DNA of 64,000 bases from Clostridiales bacterium UBA1390 (GCA_002305315.1 DBQQ01000046.1:24079-88078), one strand, 5' to 3'; counted from the first letter of the stretch, positions 17,080-26,839 are shown. Translations and numbers: made by a program. Notes: generated by a model from the letters alone, not told the origin.

Positions 17080-18234
17080 CTATGCCTCATCCAGAATATA
17101 CAAATAACTCTCTTGTGCAAAATTCATCGTATTAAAAAGGAATAAGGTATCCGTCACCTGATTTTCTTCCGCGAATTGCCATATATCCTGTAAAAAATAT
17201 CGCGGGTCAATGAGATACACCGTCTCGAAGTCCTGTGCTGCCAGCATTCCCAGACTATGCGCATAAGAATCCTTGATAATCAGCAGCACACGGCCGTTTT
17301 TCTCTCCACCCTGAATCTCTACCAAGCCGTTATTCCCATACAGATAAGAAGCATACTTGTCCTTTTCCTGCAATTTGGCCGGGTCATACAATCCATTGCG
17401 CCCCTCTTCTGAGCCCTCCAAATACACTCTGTATTCCTGCTGAGGATCCTTCTCAAAATAGAGCATCGTATCTGCCTCCGCGCTTGCCGTCGGCGCCTTG
17501 GAATAAGTAGTTCCCAGGAAGTCCTCACTCAGCGTCACCTGTTCATAATCGTCCAGGCTCACCGTCCCATATCCTTTCTGACTCATCCACTGCTGATAGG
17601 CATAAAAAGCACCCGTCATCGTCCAATGATGATCTGTGCGATAGAAGATGTATTCATCTTTATGCTGATCCAGTACCGATTGCACATCGATCCATGCTTC
17701 GTCTCCCACCTGTTCCTCGGCCCGTCTCAGCAGTTCTTTTTGGTCATACAGCATTCCTTCTGCAAATTCGGGCAGCTTGTCCGAAAGCACTTCCGAAGCT
17801 GTGGGTACCAGCATGACGGATGTATGCTCCAGCCCCACCAACTCCTTGGACTTTTCCACAAATCCATGCAAACGCTGCAAATTTTTATTTACCAATTCCG
17901 GGTCAATATCCTGCGGTTTATACATCTGAATCATGTAATGATCGTCTGCAAATAGAACTCCATTCACGTCTTTCTTTCCTATGCCTCGTTCAGTCATTAC
18001 ATTCAGCTCTACCCAAGTATCCCGCCCGATAAACTGATCCGTGATATAGCTTTCAAATTCGCTCTGCCACTTTCCGTTCAGCAGCTTCTCTAACGTGAAG
18101 CTGGGCATTTGATCCAAATATTTATTTTCATTATAGGAAAACTCCCGATCGGGCGTCAGCAAATTCCAGATCGTCAAGCCAAATAAGAGCACTAGAAAAA
18201 CGGCTATGGTGATGATTGCTTCTTTCTTTTTCAT
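17080..18234 (-). CDS. DHHW/AlgX-like extracytoplasmic O-acetylation protein
   Basis: 384 aa: one N-terminal transmembrane segment at about 7-25, then an extracytoplasmic SGNH-hydrolase-like domain of the AlgJ/AlgX/DHHW group. Diagnostic residues: YRTDHHWTMTGAFYAYQQW near 200 (the DHHW motif) and the nucleophile region LLIIKDSYAHSLG near 310. Such proteins work with an MBOAT membrane acyltransferase to acetylate an exported polymer, and the partner gene lies 20 bp upstream. The acceptor polymer here is unknown; no biosynthesis cluster is adjacent. Confidence 0.88.
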   Translation of the reverse strand: MKKKEAIITIAVFLVLLFGLTIWNLLTPDREFSYNENKYLDQMPSFTLEKLLNGKWQSEFESYITDQFIGRDTWVELNVMTERGIGKKDVNGVLFADDHYMIQMYKPQDIDPELVNKNLQRLHGFVEKSKELVGLEHTSVMLVPTASEVLSDKLPEFAEGMLYDQKELLRRAEEQVGDEAWIDVQSVLDQHKDEYIFYRTDHHWTMTGAFYAYQQWMSQKGYGTVSLDDYEQVTLSEDFLGTTYSKAPTASAEADTMLYFEKDPQQEYRVYLEGSEEGRNGLYDPAKLQEKDKYASYLYGNNGLVEIQGGEKNGRVLLIIKDSYAHSLGMLAAQDFETVYLIDPRYFLQDIWQFAEENQVTDTLFLFNTMNFAQESYLYILDEA

Positions 18235-18254
18235 CGCTTTCTCCTTTCCCCTTC

Positions 18255-19676
18255 TTAGAACCGAAAATACAGAAACGGATTATAAGATGAATTTACCAGG
18301 TACGCTACAGACAGCAGAAACACCGCCACCAAAAAGACATTCTGCACTACCGCACTGGTGATTTCCCGATTCTTTAGACGCAGCATGAAAGACAGCGCAA
18401 TCCGTTTCGGCCAGTCCGTGGATGCCAGCGCCAGGATCACCAAGAGAATCAGATTGGATGTTAGCAAATACAAAGACGCTTCATTGGCAAATCCTGCACC
18501 ATTTAAACCAAACATGGCCGCCAGATAGGCACCCACCTGGTTCAGATCCGTCAGAGCGAACAACACCCATCCGATGACTACCAGAAACATTGCATAAAAA
18601 TGCTGCAGAAAACCAGGCCACCGCTTCATCCACTTCAGCAGGAACAGCTTTTCGGCAATCAGAATGACACCGAAGTAACATCCCCATAGCAGGAAGTTCC
18701 AGGATGCGCCATGCCATATACCCGTCAGCGCCCAGACTACTGCGAGATTGAAGATTTGCCTGCCCTTTCCCTTTCGATTCCCTCCCAACGGAATATAAAC
18801 ATATTCACGAAACCAGGTTCCCAGGGAAATATGCCATCGTCTCCAAAACTCGGTGATGCTCTTGGACAGATACGGATAATCGAAGTTCTCTAAGAAATGA
18901 AAACCAAACATTCTTCCCAGCCCAATAGCCATATCCGAATAGCCCGCAAAGTCAAAATAGATCTGGAAAGTAAAGGCCAGAATCCCAATCCACGCTGTCA
19001 GAACCGGCAGTGTATCAATACCCATAGCACAGATCTGTTCCCATATCATACCGATACTATTTGCTAAAAGCACCTTCTTCCCAAGGCCCACCATAAATCG
19101 ACCGATTCCCTGCGAAAAATCATCCATGTTTTCTCTGCGGTTGACCAGTTCATCAGCCACGGTCTGAAATCGTACAATAGGGCAGGCAATGAGCTGCGGG
19201 AAAAGAGCGACATATGCGCCAAATGCGATAAAATTGGGCTGCATCTTCGCCTCATCCCGATAGACATCTATACTATATGACATTGCCTGGAACGTATAGA
19301 AAGAAATACCAATGGGCAGTTCCAACCGCGGCAGCGGAATTGCCAGTCCTAGAATTTGATTTATATTTTCTACGACAAAATCCGAATACTTGAAAATACC
19401 CAAGAGCAGCAGATTCAAAATCACCGAAATCGTCAGTGCTCCCTTTGCTTTTCCCCATTGATCCTGTTTCTTATATTTGTCTACCAGGTATCCGGTCACA
19501 AAGTTCAGCAGCATCGAAAATAACATTAGCACAACATATACCGGTTCTCCCCAGGCATAAAAAATCATACTGAAGAAAAACAATATACCATTGCGGAGTT
19601 TCCTGGGAGCCACAAAATATAAAACTAACACCAGTGGCAAAAAATAAAATAAGACTAATAAACTTGAGAATACCAT
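18255..19676 (-). CDS. MBOAT family membrane O-acyltransferase (AlgI/DltB-like)
   Basis: Polytopic membrane protein of 473 aa that passes acetyl groups across the membrane to a surface polymer. Seen: N-terminal MVFSSLLVLFYFLPLVLVLYF, the conserved region YFDFAGYSDMAIGLGRMFGF with SITEFWRRWHISLGTWFREYVYIPLGGN, and catalytic His in LTGIWHGASWNFLLWG near 320. The start context is odd: no good Shine-Dalgarno precedes the ATG and a TATAGT hexamer ends 4 nt before it, yet the N-terminus matches the family. Followed by the DHHW partner. Confidence 0.92.
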   Translation of the reverse strand: MVFSSLLVLFYFLPLVLVLYFVAPRKLRNGILFFFSMIFYAWGEPVYVVLMLFSMLLNFVTGYLVDKYKKQDQWGKAKGALTISVILNLLLLGIFKYSDFVVENINQILGLAIPLPRLELPIGISFYTFQAMSYSIDVYRDEAKMQPNFIAFGAYVALFPQLIACPIVRFQTVADELVNRRENMDDFSQGIGRFMVGLGKKVLLANSIGMIWEQICAMGIDTLPVLTAWIGILAFTFQIYFDFAGYSDMAIGLGRMFGFHFLENFDYPYLSKSITEFWRRWHISLGTWFREYVYIPLGGNRKGKGRQIFNLAVVWALTGIWHGASWNFLLWGCYFGVILIAEKLFLLKWMKRWPGFLQHFYAMFLVVIGWVLFALTDLNQVGAYLAAMFGLNGAGFANEASLYLLTSNLILLVILALASTDWPKRIALSFMLRLKNREITSAVVQNVFLVAVFLLSVAYLVNSSYNPFLYFRF

Positions 19677-19794
19677 CTCTACTATACCACAATCACAAAT
19701 AACTGAACCCGACAGCCCTGCACTACAGAAAGCGGTCTTATCGAGCCTGCTATACTATGATTTCCCTTTCTCCAAGATTCTAGGCAATATCCTC

Positions 19795-19823
19795 TTTACA
19801 AAATATGCGTTCTCGTTTATAAT
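19795..19823 (+). promoter_or_regulatory. mecA promoter
   Basis: TTTACA, 17 bp, TATAAT, about 50 bp before the mecA start. Confidence 0.7.
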
Positions 19824-19875
19824 CAATAGCAATCCCTTTTCTACCCTTAACCGGCTTTTGAAAGGAGATGATATG

Positions 19876-20541
19876 ATGAAAGCCGAACGCATTAACCAAA
19901 ATCAGATCCGCTTTACGCTGAGCGCAGAGGATCTATCTCAGCGGAATATTCAGATTTCAGAACTATCCTACGGCTCTGATAAGGCTAAGGCTTTATTTCA
20001 CGATATGATGGTGGCCGCAAAGCAGGAGTTTGGGTTTGATTTTTCTTCTCAACCCGTTGTTATTGAAGCGGTTCCTCTCGCGAAGGACAGCATTATGATC
20101 ACGGTGACAAAGATTCGAAAAGCAGGATCAAATGGATCTATGCCGGATTCTGTTCCCCTTCGATCCAAAGATTCCTACGATAGTGATCTTTCTCGAGATC
20201 TGCATTCCCCGCTTTCGGAAGCGGATGACCTTCAGATGCTTTTAACAGAACGCACATCTCTATTTACGTTCTCTGATTTTTCAACTCTATGCCGAGCCGC
20301 TTCCATGATTCCGGACGACTTATCCATGAAAAACCGCTTATACTGGGATACGCAATCCAATCTATATTATATTCACGCTCAGTATAAACTCGACAACGAA
20401 AAAACTCATTATGCGATCTGCATTTTATACGAGTTCGCCTCTGAGGTGGATGACGATCCGATGACGGTTGCCTATCTAAAAGAACACACTCAGTGTCTCC
20501 TCGGCGCTCGTGCGCTTCAAAAGCTGAAACAGATAACCTAA
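19876..20541 (+). CDS. mecA: Adaptor protein MecA
   Basis: Adaptor that delivers substrates to the ClpC AAA+ unfoldase in Firmicutes. 221 aa from the ATG at 19876, 8 nt after AAGGAG; an ATG one codon earlier is also possible. The N-terminal substrate-binding domain is clear (MKAERINQNQIRFTLSAEDL, FHDMMVAAKQEFGFDF), followed by a Ser/Asp-rich linker at about 85-120 and the C-terminal Clp-binding domain (LFTFSDFSTLCRAASM, then YAICILYEF). Single gene with promoter and terminator; no clp gene is in the window. Confidence 0.92.
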   Translation: MKAERINQNQIRFTLSAEDLSQRNIQISELSYGSDKAKALFHDMMVAAKQEFGFDFSSQPVVIEAVPLAKDSIMITVTKIRKAGSNGSMPDSVPLRSKDSYDSDLSRDLHSPLSEADDLQMLLTERTSLFTFSDFSTLCRAASMIPDDLSMKNRLYWDTQSNLYYIHAQYKLDNEKTHYAICILYEFASEVDDDPMTVAYLKEHTQCLLGARALQKLKQIT

Positions 20542-20544
20542 AAA

Positions 20545-20590
20545 GCCGCTGCAAACTAGCACTACGTTAGATTGCAGCGGCCTTCTTTTC
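20545..20590 (+). terminator. mecA terminator
   Basis: Stem GCCGCTGCAA/TTGCAGCGGC with a 17-nt loop, then CTTCTTTT. Confidence 0.8.
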
Positions 20591-20605
20591 CATGCCGATA
20601 GCTGC

Positions 20606-20818
20606 TTATTCGTTCTTCAACTGCAGATACTCGTTCAGCTTACTCTCCACATCATTCGGATCCAGCCCATGCACAAAGCATGCCTCTTCCAAAGACTCTC
20701 CTCTGGATGCAGGGCATCCTACACAGTGCATACCGCTCTGCATCAGGATCGTCACCAGATTTTGATCTATATTGATGATATCATCGATAATCATGTCCTT
20801 TGTTACCTTTGTTGCCAT
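20606..20818 (-). CDS. DUF1858 domain protein
   Basis: Small 70-aa protein matching the DUF1858/ScdA-N-terminal-like fold, often described as a redox-disulfide domain linked to hybrid cluster or iron-sulfur proteins. Seen: KVTKDMIIDDIINIDQNLV and the cysteine pair GMHCVGCPASRGESLEEAC with a third Cys. A GGAGG site precedes the ATG. It has its own promoter and lies just downstream of a ferredoxin gene with its own terminator, so the two are adjacent but separately transcribed. The biochemical function is not established. Confidence 0.88.
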   Translation of the reverse strand: MATKVTKDMIIDDIINIDQNLVTILMQSGMHCVGCPASRGESLEEACFVHGLDPNDVESKLNEYLQLKNE

Positions 20819-20865
20819 GATGATAAACCTCCTCGTCTTGTGTGTCGCGTACCCGCGCAGGACAT

Positions 20866-20894
20866 ATTATAATACATTTTCGCCTAAATTACAA
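20866..20894 (-). promoter_or_regulatory. Promoter of the DUF1858 gene
   Basis: Minus strand TTGTAA, 17 bp, TATAAT. Confidence 0.7.
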
Positions 20895-20919
20895 CTCCAT
20901 TCCCGACAAAAAAAAACTA

Positions 20920-20955
20920 TAAAAAAGCAAAAACCGGAAGGTTTTTCGCCTTCCG
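20920..20955 (-). terminator. Ferredoxin gene terminator
   Basis: Minus strand stem CGGAAGG/CCTTCCG with a 7-nt loop, followed by GTTTTTGCTTTTTTAT. Confidence 0.8.
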
Positions 20956-21016
20956 ATCCTTGCCGCACAAATAATTCGCTCGCCGCTTATACGGCAGCAT
21001 TTTACGCCACGTAGGC

Positions 21017-21232
<216 letters not shown>

Positions 21233-21234
21233 TC

Positions 21235-21263
21235 ATTGTATCCCATTTCTATCAATTTTGCAA
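21235..21263 (-). promoter_or_regulatory. Ferredoxin promoter
   Basis: Minus strand TTGCAA, 17 bp, TACAAT. The short leader contains a hairpin CACCGA/TCGGTG (21212-21229) just before the ribosome site. Confidence 0.7.
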
Positions 21264-21280
21264 GTAAAAAATATGCAAAC

Positions 21281-22660
21281 TTATAGTTCGGTTTGATATG
21301 CCCGCCATCTCTCGCCGGTATTGCTCATCAGATACAGTGTCCAATCGCCCGCAGGCAAGACAAAAGACCCATCGGACTCAGGCTGCGGATACAGAAAACA
21401 ATCATTGGCATCCATCCTCGGGTTCGGGTACTCTCGCCGGGCACGAATCATCATCGTCATCCTTCCCGGCACTCGTCTCTTCTCTGTCAGCATTTCCGGG
21501 AATACCGGAAATGGACGTTCCTGCAGAACCCACTGATACCGTCCCGAAGATGTCTTTTTCACGCGCACATCCTGAAATGCAGGCACAGAAAGCCCCTCCT
21601 GTGTTTCCGGCTCCGCATCCACCAAGTAACAAAGCCGTCCACTCCACGCCTCTAAAAACTGCTCTTTACGATACCGCAGATGCGCTTCTTCGTCCCGCTC
21701 AGCGGCTGAGTCACACACATATACATACTCCTGCCCCTCTTCTGTGCCAAATCCACGCACTGTCAGGATATGCCCCGGCGTTGTGCAGGGCGCTCCCTCT
21801 AAATAGGGCAAGTTCCTCTCCTCTGCCTTCTCCCGTGAGTTCGCGTAATGTACGCTGACCCCTACGCTGCGCCCAGCCGCGATCTCCCTACGAAGCAGAT
21901 CATAGTCTCCAAATCGGGCATAAGCCCGATATCCATACATGCCGACTGCAGCAGCAGCATACGTCCAGTTTCCAAATCCTTCGACGAGATCGACACAGGA
22001 TAGTCCCATCTCTTCCGGCAAGACCTGCGTTCCCCGCCCCGCCAAAAGAACCGTCATCGTCGTCGGATTGCAAATAATATTCCCAATCTCTGGATCCCGG
22101 ACCATCTGCGAACAGGCGGGTACCTCCAGAATCTTTTCCGCCGGCATATCTTCTGCCATGGATTCTCCCGTCGGGATTTCCGGCAGGCTGCGGTTTCGCA
22201 GCGATGCGGTAAGGCGGCGCAGGCGCGGTAAGGCCTCTCCGTCCTCCCGAACCAGACGCGCTCGCAGCTGCAGTTTCGTCCCTGCACCACATAAAGGCTC
22301 CAGAATATCGCAATTCATTCGGATCAGAGGATCGTCTACTGGATACTCTCCGCTCCGATTCCTTCTCTCTATGTAAGGACTCCATCTTCCCCAGCTGCCC
22401 CAGGGACTCCAGGTCTTCTTCTCCTGCAAATATATCCGGGCCGATACCTCTACCCAGCTTCCTTCTGGTGTGTCCGCATTCCAGCATGCCACCAGATTCT
22501 CGAAGGGAATGGTCTCCACTTCCTGTGTCGTATAGATGCCTTCAGAAGCGCCTTCTTCCAGCATAAGCCAACCCTGTTCGGTCACGCGCAATCCCTGCAT
22601 CGTCCCCAGCTTCCATCTCTCTCGTTGATTCCATTCTATGAAATTTGTCGTGTACAGCAT
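21281..22660 (-). CDS. C39-type cysteine peptidase-like protein
   Basis: 459 aa. The C-terminal half has the peptidase_C39_2 pattern: EVPACSQM, catalytic Cys197 in IICNPTTM, His297 in TPGHILTVRGFG and Asp317 in YVCDSAA. The first 160 residues are a Trp-rich beta domain (WSPWGSWGRWSPY). No signal peptide or anchor is visible, so it looks cytoplasmic or exported by an unknown route. Its ATG directly abuts the dnaB stop (TAG-ATG), with the ribosome site inside dnaB, so it is translationally coupled as the last gene of the gdpP-rplI-dnaB operon. The substrate is unknown. Confidence 0.82.
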   Translation of the reverse strand: MLYTTNFIEWNQRERWKLGTMQGLRVTEQGWLMLEEGASEGIYTTQEVETIPFENLVACWNADTPEGSWVEVSARIYLQEKKTWSPWGSWGRWSPYIERRNRSGEYPVDDPLIRMNCDILEPLCGAGTKLQLRARLVREDGEALPRLRRLTASLRNRSLPEIPTGESMAEDMPAEKILEVPACSQMVRDPEIGNIICNPTTMTVLLAGRGTQVLPEEMGLSCVDLVEGFGNWTYAAAAVGMYGYRAYARFGDYDLLRREIAAGRSVGVSVHYANSREKAEERNLPYLEGAPCTTPGHILTVRGFGTEEGQEYVYVCDSAAERDEEAHLRYRKEQFLEAWSGRLCYLVDAEPETQEGLSVPAFQDVRVKKTSSGRYQWVLQERPFPVFPEMLTEKRRVPGRMTMMIRARREYPNPRMDANDCFLYPQPESDGSFVLPAGDWTLYLMSNTGERWRAYQTEL

Positions 22661-24031
22661 CTATCTCCCCTGATTCTGTGTATATTCTGTTCTCTCCAGA
22701 TTTGCGAACTTCGTGTACTGTCCCAACCAGGCCAGTTTGATCGTCCCTGTCGCGCCATTTCTCTGTTTTGCCACAATCACTTCCGCGATGTTATGATCCT
22801 TAGATTCCTTGTTATAATACTCATCTCGATACAGAAACATCACCACGTCCGCGTCCTGCTCGATCGCGCCGGATTCTCGCAGATCCGACAACATGGGCCG
22901 TTTGTCGGAACGACCTTCCAAGGCTCTCGAAAGCTGCGACAACGCCAAAACCGGCACCTGCATCTCTCGGGCCAGCGCCTTCAGCCCTCGGGAAATGTCG
23001 GAGATCTCCTGCTGTCTGTTCTCTCCGTTACTACTTTTAGATCCGCTCATCAGCTGCAGATAGTCGATCATGATCAGATCGAGTCCCTTCTCCAGCTTCA
23101 GCTTTCGGCATCTCGAGCGTAGCTCCCCCAGTGTGATACCCGGCGTATCATCGATGTAGATCGGCGCCTCCGACAGGGGTGCCAGGGCCTCCAGCAGCTT
23201 TTCCCAGTCTTCGTTCTCCAAGGTGCCCCGTCGAATCCTCTCAGAATCCACCAGGGATTCCGCGCATAAGAGACGATTTGCCAACTGTTTCTTTGACATT
23301 TCCAGACTGAAGATGGCGCATACTCTATGTTCTCGTACCGCCGCGTGCTGCACGATATTGAGGGCAAATGCCGTCTTTCCCATGGAAGGACGCGCGCCCA
23401 AGAGCACCAGATCCGAAGGCTGCAAGCCCGTGGTCTGACGATCCAGATCCGTAAACCCGGTAGGCACGCCGGTGATCGTCCCCGGATTGCTGGCTATACG
23501 CTCAATGTCCTCATAGGTTTCCAACAGCACATCATGAATGTGTGAGAATCCCTCGCCTCGCTGATGGGACAGGATCTGAAACACATCCTTCTCCACATTC
23601 TCCGAGAGTTCACTGATCGGCATCTCTCCGGCATACCCACTCTGTACCATGGTTTCACCGATGCTGATGAATCGACGATACTGCGCCTTATCCTTGACAA
23701 TCTGTGCGTAATGCTTGGCATTCACCGAGCTGGGCACTGCAGCCGCGATCTGTCCTAGATACACCAGACCGCCGATGGTCTCCAGGGTTCCTCCCTGTTC
23801 CAGCCTGTCCTTCAGCGTGATTAAGTCAATGGCCCTGTTTTCCCTGTATAGGTCCTGCATGCCGCGATATATGACACGATGCCTCTCGTTATAAAAATCC
23901 TCTGCCTCGAGGATCTCCATCACCGTATTCACCGCGTCTCGATCCATCAGCATAGAGCCCAAAACCGCCTGCTCCGCCTCCTCACTATGGGGGCGCACTC
24001 GAGGTGTCATCTTCTCCTCTGCCATGTCCAT
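22661..24031 (-). CDS. dnaB: Replicative DNA helicase
   Basis: Hexameric fork helicase, 456 aa. Seen: N-terminal PHSEEAEQAVLGSMLMD, Walker A GARPSMGKTAFALN near residue 215, SLEMSKKQLANRLL, Walker B LIMIDYLQLM near 325, and the Gln/Arg region SQLSRALEGRSDKRP. No intein. It lies 31 bp after rplI, the common Firmicutes order of gdpP, rplI, dnaB. Confidence 0.97.
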   Translation of the reverse strand: MDMAEEKMTPRVRPHSEEAEQAVLGSMLMDRDAVNTVMEILEAEDFYNERHRVIYRGMQDLYRENRAIDLITLKDRLEQGGTLETIGGLVYLGQIAAAVPSSVNAKHYAQIVKDKAQYRRFISIGETMVQSGYAGEMPISELSENVEKDVFQILSHQRGEGFSHIHDVLLETYEDIERIASNPGTITGVPTGFTDLDRQTTGLQPSDLVLLGARPSMGKTAFALNIVQHAAVREHRVCAIFSLEMSKKQLANRLLCAESLVDSERIRRGTLENEDWEKLLEALAPLSEAPIYIDDTPGITLGELRSRCRKLKLEKGLDLIMIDYLQLMSGSKSSNGENRQQEISDISRGLKALAREMQVPVLALSQLSRALEGRSDKRPMLSDLRESGAIEQDADVVMFLYRDEYYNKESKDHNIAEVIVAKQRNGATGTIKLAWLGQYTKFANLERTEYTQNQGR

Positions 24032-24062
24032 CCTCTTTTCTTAAAATAGCAGGATGCCCATT

Positions 24063-24509
24063 TTACTGGGCATCTACCTGTACACTCACCTTCGCTGTCG
24101 CCGCAGGATGCAGTTTGATCTCTACCTGATACGCACCTGCATTCTTGATTCCATCTTTCAGCTGTACCTTCTTCTTATCCACCTTGATACCAGCCTGTTT
24201 TTCTAAGGCATCCGCCACATCCTTCGCGGTCACGGAACCAAAGAGCCGTCCGCCTTCTCCGCCCTTTACCTGCAGTTTGATCTTGACCTTAGAAAGCTCT
24301 TCTGCCTGTGCAATCGCCGCCTGCTTCTCCTGCTCCCGCCGGTTAGCCTCGCTTCCCTTCTTCAGTTTCCACTCATTCAGCACTTCCTTCGTAGCTTCTT
24401 TACCGAGTTTCTGCGGCATGATAAAGTTCTTGGCGTATCCATCACTCACATCTACGATATCGCCGGCCTTTCCCAGCTTCTTTACATCTTGTAACAATAA
24501 AATCTTCAT
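24063..24509 (-). CDS. rplI: 50S ribosomal protein L9
   Basis: 148 aa, full length. N-terminal rRNA-binding MKILLLQDVKKLGKAGDIVDVSDGYAKNFIMP, long connecting helix, then the C-terminal domain (GGRLFGSVTAKDVADAL). It begins 14 bp after the gdpP stop and precedes dnaB. Confidence 0.98.
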   Translation of the reverse strand: MKILLLQDVKKLGKAGDIVDVSDGYAKNFIMPQKLGKEATKEVLNEWKLKKGSEANRREQEKQAAIAQAEELSKVKIKLQVKGGEGGRLFGSVTAKDVADALEKQAGIKVDKKKVQLKDGIKNAGAYQVEIKLHPAATAKVSVQVDAQ

Positions 24510-24523
24510 TCTATTCTGCCTCC

Positions 24524-26536
24524 CTATTTATTATTCTCCAGAAAATCCTGGATCGCCTGATTCAGCTTCTCCAGGGCCTCTTCCATAGTTGTCTCTCCAA
24601 GCTGCGCTCCCGCGATCGTCAGATGTCCGCCGCCGCCGATGGATTCCATGATCACCTGTACATTGATATCCCCCAGAGACCGCGCGCTGACATTGATCAC
24701 ATTCGGCATCTCCGTCAAGACAAACGAAGCTTCTACCCCGCGAATATCCAGGAGTTCATCCGCTGCCGCCGCCGCAAGCGCAAGCGCATTCGAGGTCTCC
24801 CGCCCATCCCAATGAGACAGCGCCATCTGCTGATGGATGATCTCTGCCTTACTGACGATTTGCGCCTTAGCGCGGTATTCTTTGATATCATTCTTGAATA
24901 GCTGACGCACTCGGAGCGAATCCGCGCCATTTCTTCGCAAAAATGCGGCGGCCTCGAAGGTTCTGATTCCCGTTTTGACGGTAAAATTCTTCGTATCCAA
25001 AGCAATTCCCGCAAAGAGCGCGTCCGTCTCCAATGGTTTCAGATGCGTTCTCTCTGTCATATACTGAATCAATTCTGTCACCATCTCGCTGGCCGAAGAT
25101 GCGTAAGGCTCCACATAGGATACCACGGCGCTGGAAATATGATCCACACTGGTTCTATGATGATCGATGACGACAATATTCTTATTCAGATCCAATAATG
25201 GGGGGTGTGCTACAATCGACGGACGATTCACATCCACCACGATCAGCAGCGTCTTTTCTCCAGAAAGCGCTTCCGCCTGTACTCCTGTAATTATCTGCGC
25301 AGCATATTCTCTTTCTTCCATCACTCTCTCATAGAGAATATCAATCGCCGGATGCGGTTCATTGAGTACGATATTCACCTTTTTCTCAAAAGACGCGATA
25401 GTATGCGCCATCCCCAGCGCCGCACCAAAGCAATCTAGGTCAGGGTTGGCGTGTCCCATCACCAGCACCTGATCGGCATCCGCAATCACCTCTCGCAACG
25501 CATGCGCAATCAGACGCGCTCGTACTCGATTCGTCTTCTCCACGCCCCCCGACTTTCCACCATAGAAAGTCGTCTTCTCCCCATTTTTCAGCACTGCTTG
25601 ATCACCGCCGCGTCCCAATGCCAGATCGACCGCCGCCCTGGCATACGTATGGGAATCTTCCAGGCGCTCTGCTACACCGATTCCGATACTCAACGTCACC
25701 GGCAGCCGGTTCCCGATGTTAATTTTGCGCACATCCTCCAACACCTTGAACTTCGTCTCCTTCAATCGTTCCAGTGCCTCATGCGGAAAGACCAGAAACA
25801 GCCGATCCTTCTCCATTCTTGTCAAGATGCCGTTCACATGCGCTGTCAAATCATTCAGCCGCTTATACACCATGGCCTCCAGCAGCGGTCTCCTGGTCTC
25901 TTCCATACTTCCCAGCGCCTGATCATAGTTGTCGATATAGATCAGAGCCACAATGGGCCGAATATTCTCATTCTCCAGTGCCAATGTCTTTTCTTTTGTA
26001 ATATCCAGAAGACTCACTGAATACAGCAGTTCGGACAGCTCACCGCTTTCTGCCTCAAAAATTGACTCCTGTGTAAGGATCATGCGGTACGTTCTACCCG
26101 CCAATGAGATCTCCGTCGTCAGGCTGCCGCCCTCCTCCGGATATTTCAGGGTACCCAGCAATGTTTCTGCCCGTACCTCCTCCGAAGGCTCTGTTAATTG
26201 GGTCCGAAACAGTTCCAGAAACGTTTCGTTCCACCAAAATACTCTTCCATCCGTCTTAAGAAGCGCAAAAGGAAAGTCCCAATGCTGCATATATTGCATC
26301 TCTCGGTTGGCTATGGCCACCGAATCATTCAACACCTTATCATGCAGCGTTTTTCGAAAGGCCATGATTCCGATGACAGCCACTACCGCAATCATCACAA
26401 TGGCTCCCAGCATGATTAACCCAAAGACATTCTGCTCTGCTATAAAATAAATAATCGCCAGCGCCACGGCCAACGCTAACACGCCATACAGCATTGCCGT
26501 ATACATGGACAGGCTTTTTTTGAGCGTCTGATTCAT
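24524..26536 (-). CDS. gdpP: Cyclic-di-AMP phosphodiesterase, GdpP/DHH family
   Basis: Membrane enzyme that degrades cyclic-di-AMP, a regulator of potassium, osmolyte and wall balance in Firmicutes. 670 aa: two helices at about 14-57, a PAS-like domain, a degenerate GGDEF at about 175-310 with no GGDEF signature, then DHH/DHHA1. Catalytic features: MGHANPDLDCFGAALG near 355, VVDVNRPS, VIDHHRTSVDH near 430, and GGGGHLTIAGAQL near 635. First gene of the operon with rplI, dnaB and the C39-type peptidase; a consensus promoter lies about 63 bp upstream. Confidence 0.95.
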   Translation of the reverse strand: MNQTLKKSLSMYTAMLYGVLALAVALAIIYFIAEQNVFGLIMLGAIVMIAVVAVIGIMAFRKTLHDKVLNDSVAIANREMQYMQHWDFPFALLKTDGRVFWWNETFLELFRTQLTEPSEEVRAETLLGTLKYPEEGGSLTTEISLAGRTYRMILTQESIFEAESGELSELLYSVSLLDITKEKTLALENENIRPIVALIYIDNYDQALGSMEETRRPLLEAMVYKRLNDLTAHVNGILTRMEKDRLFLVFPHEALERLKETKFKVLEDVRKINIGNRLPVTLSIGIGVAERLEDSHTYARAAVDLALGRGGDQAVLKNGEKTTFYGGKSGGVEKTNRVRARLIAHALREVIADADQVLVMGHANPDLDCFGAALGMAHTIASFEKKVNIVLNEPHPAIDILYERVMEEREYAAQIITGVQAEALSGEKTLLIVVDVNRPSIVAHPPLLDLNKNIVVIDHHRTSVDHISSAVVSYVEPYASSASEMVTELIQYMTERTHLKPLETDALFAGIALDTKNFTVKTGIRTFEAAAFLRRNGADSLRVRQLFKNDIKEYRAKAQIVSKAEIIHQQMALSHWDGRETSNALALAAAAADELLDIRGVEASFVLTEMPNVINVSARSLGDINVQVIMESIGGGGHLTIAGAQLGETTMEEALEKLNQAIQDFLENNK

Positions 26537-26598
26537 CCCGTCTCTCTCCTTCTACCGCATTTCCTTATAAAAGCGGCAATCAATGTCTAGCTGAAATC

Positions 26599-26627
26599 AT
26601 TATAGCATAGGCTTTTGCAAATGGCAA
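26599..26627 (-). promoter_or_regulatory. Promoter of the gdpP-rplI-dnaB-peptidase operon
   Basis: Minus strand TTGCCA, 17 bp, TATAAT. The rest of the 303-bp gap to 26839 belongs to the leader of the plus-strand ABC exporter. There I see only a weak extended -10 (TGTCATAAT, 26749-26757) and no riboswitch-like structure I can name. Confidence 0.75.
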
Positions 26628-26839
26628 GAACCTCCTTTTTCGAACAAGGACGAAAGAGTTCCCCTCTTCCATTCGTTCCTTTTTTACACATTTTAAGATT
26701 TGTCCATACAAAAATCGAAAACTGCAAATGGCAGTCTGCCTCTTCTTCTGTCATAATGAACATGGAAAAGAAACATCTAGGGATACGGGCTTCTTTCTCC
26801 TTTTTCTTGCCCTCCCATCAAAGAAAGGACGTTAGCATT

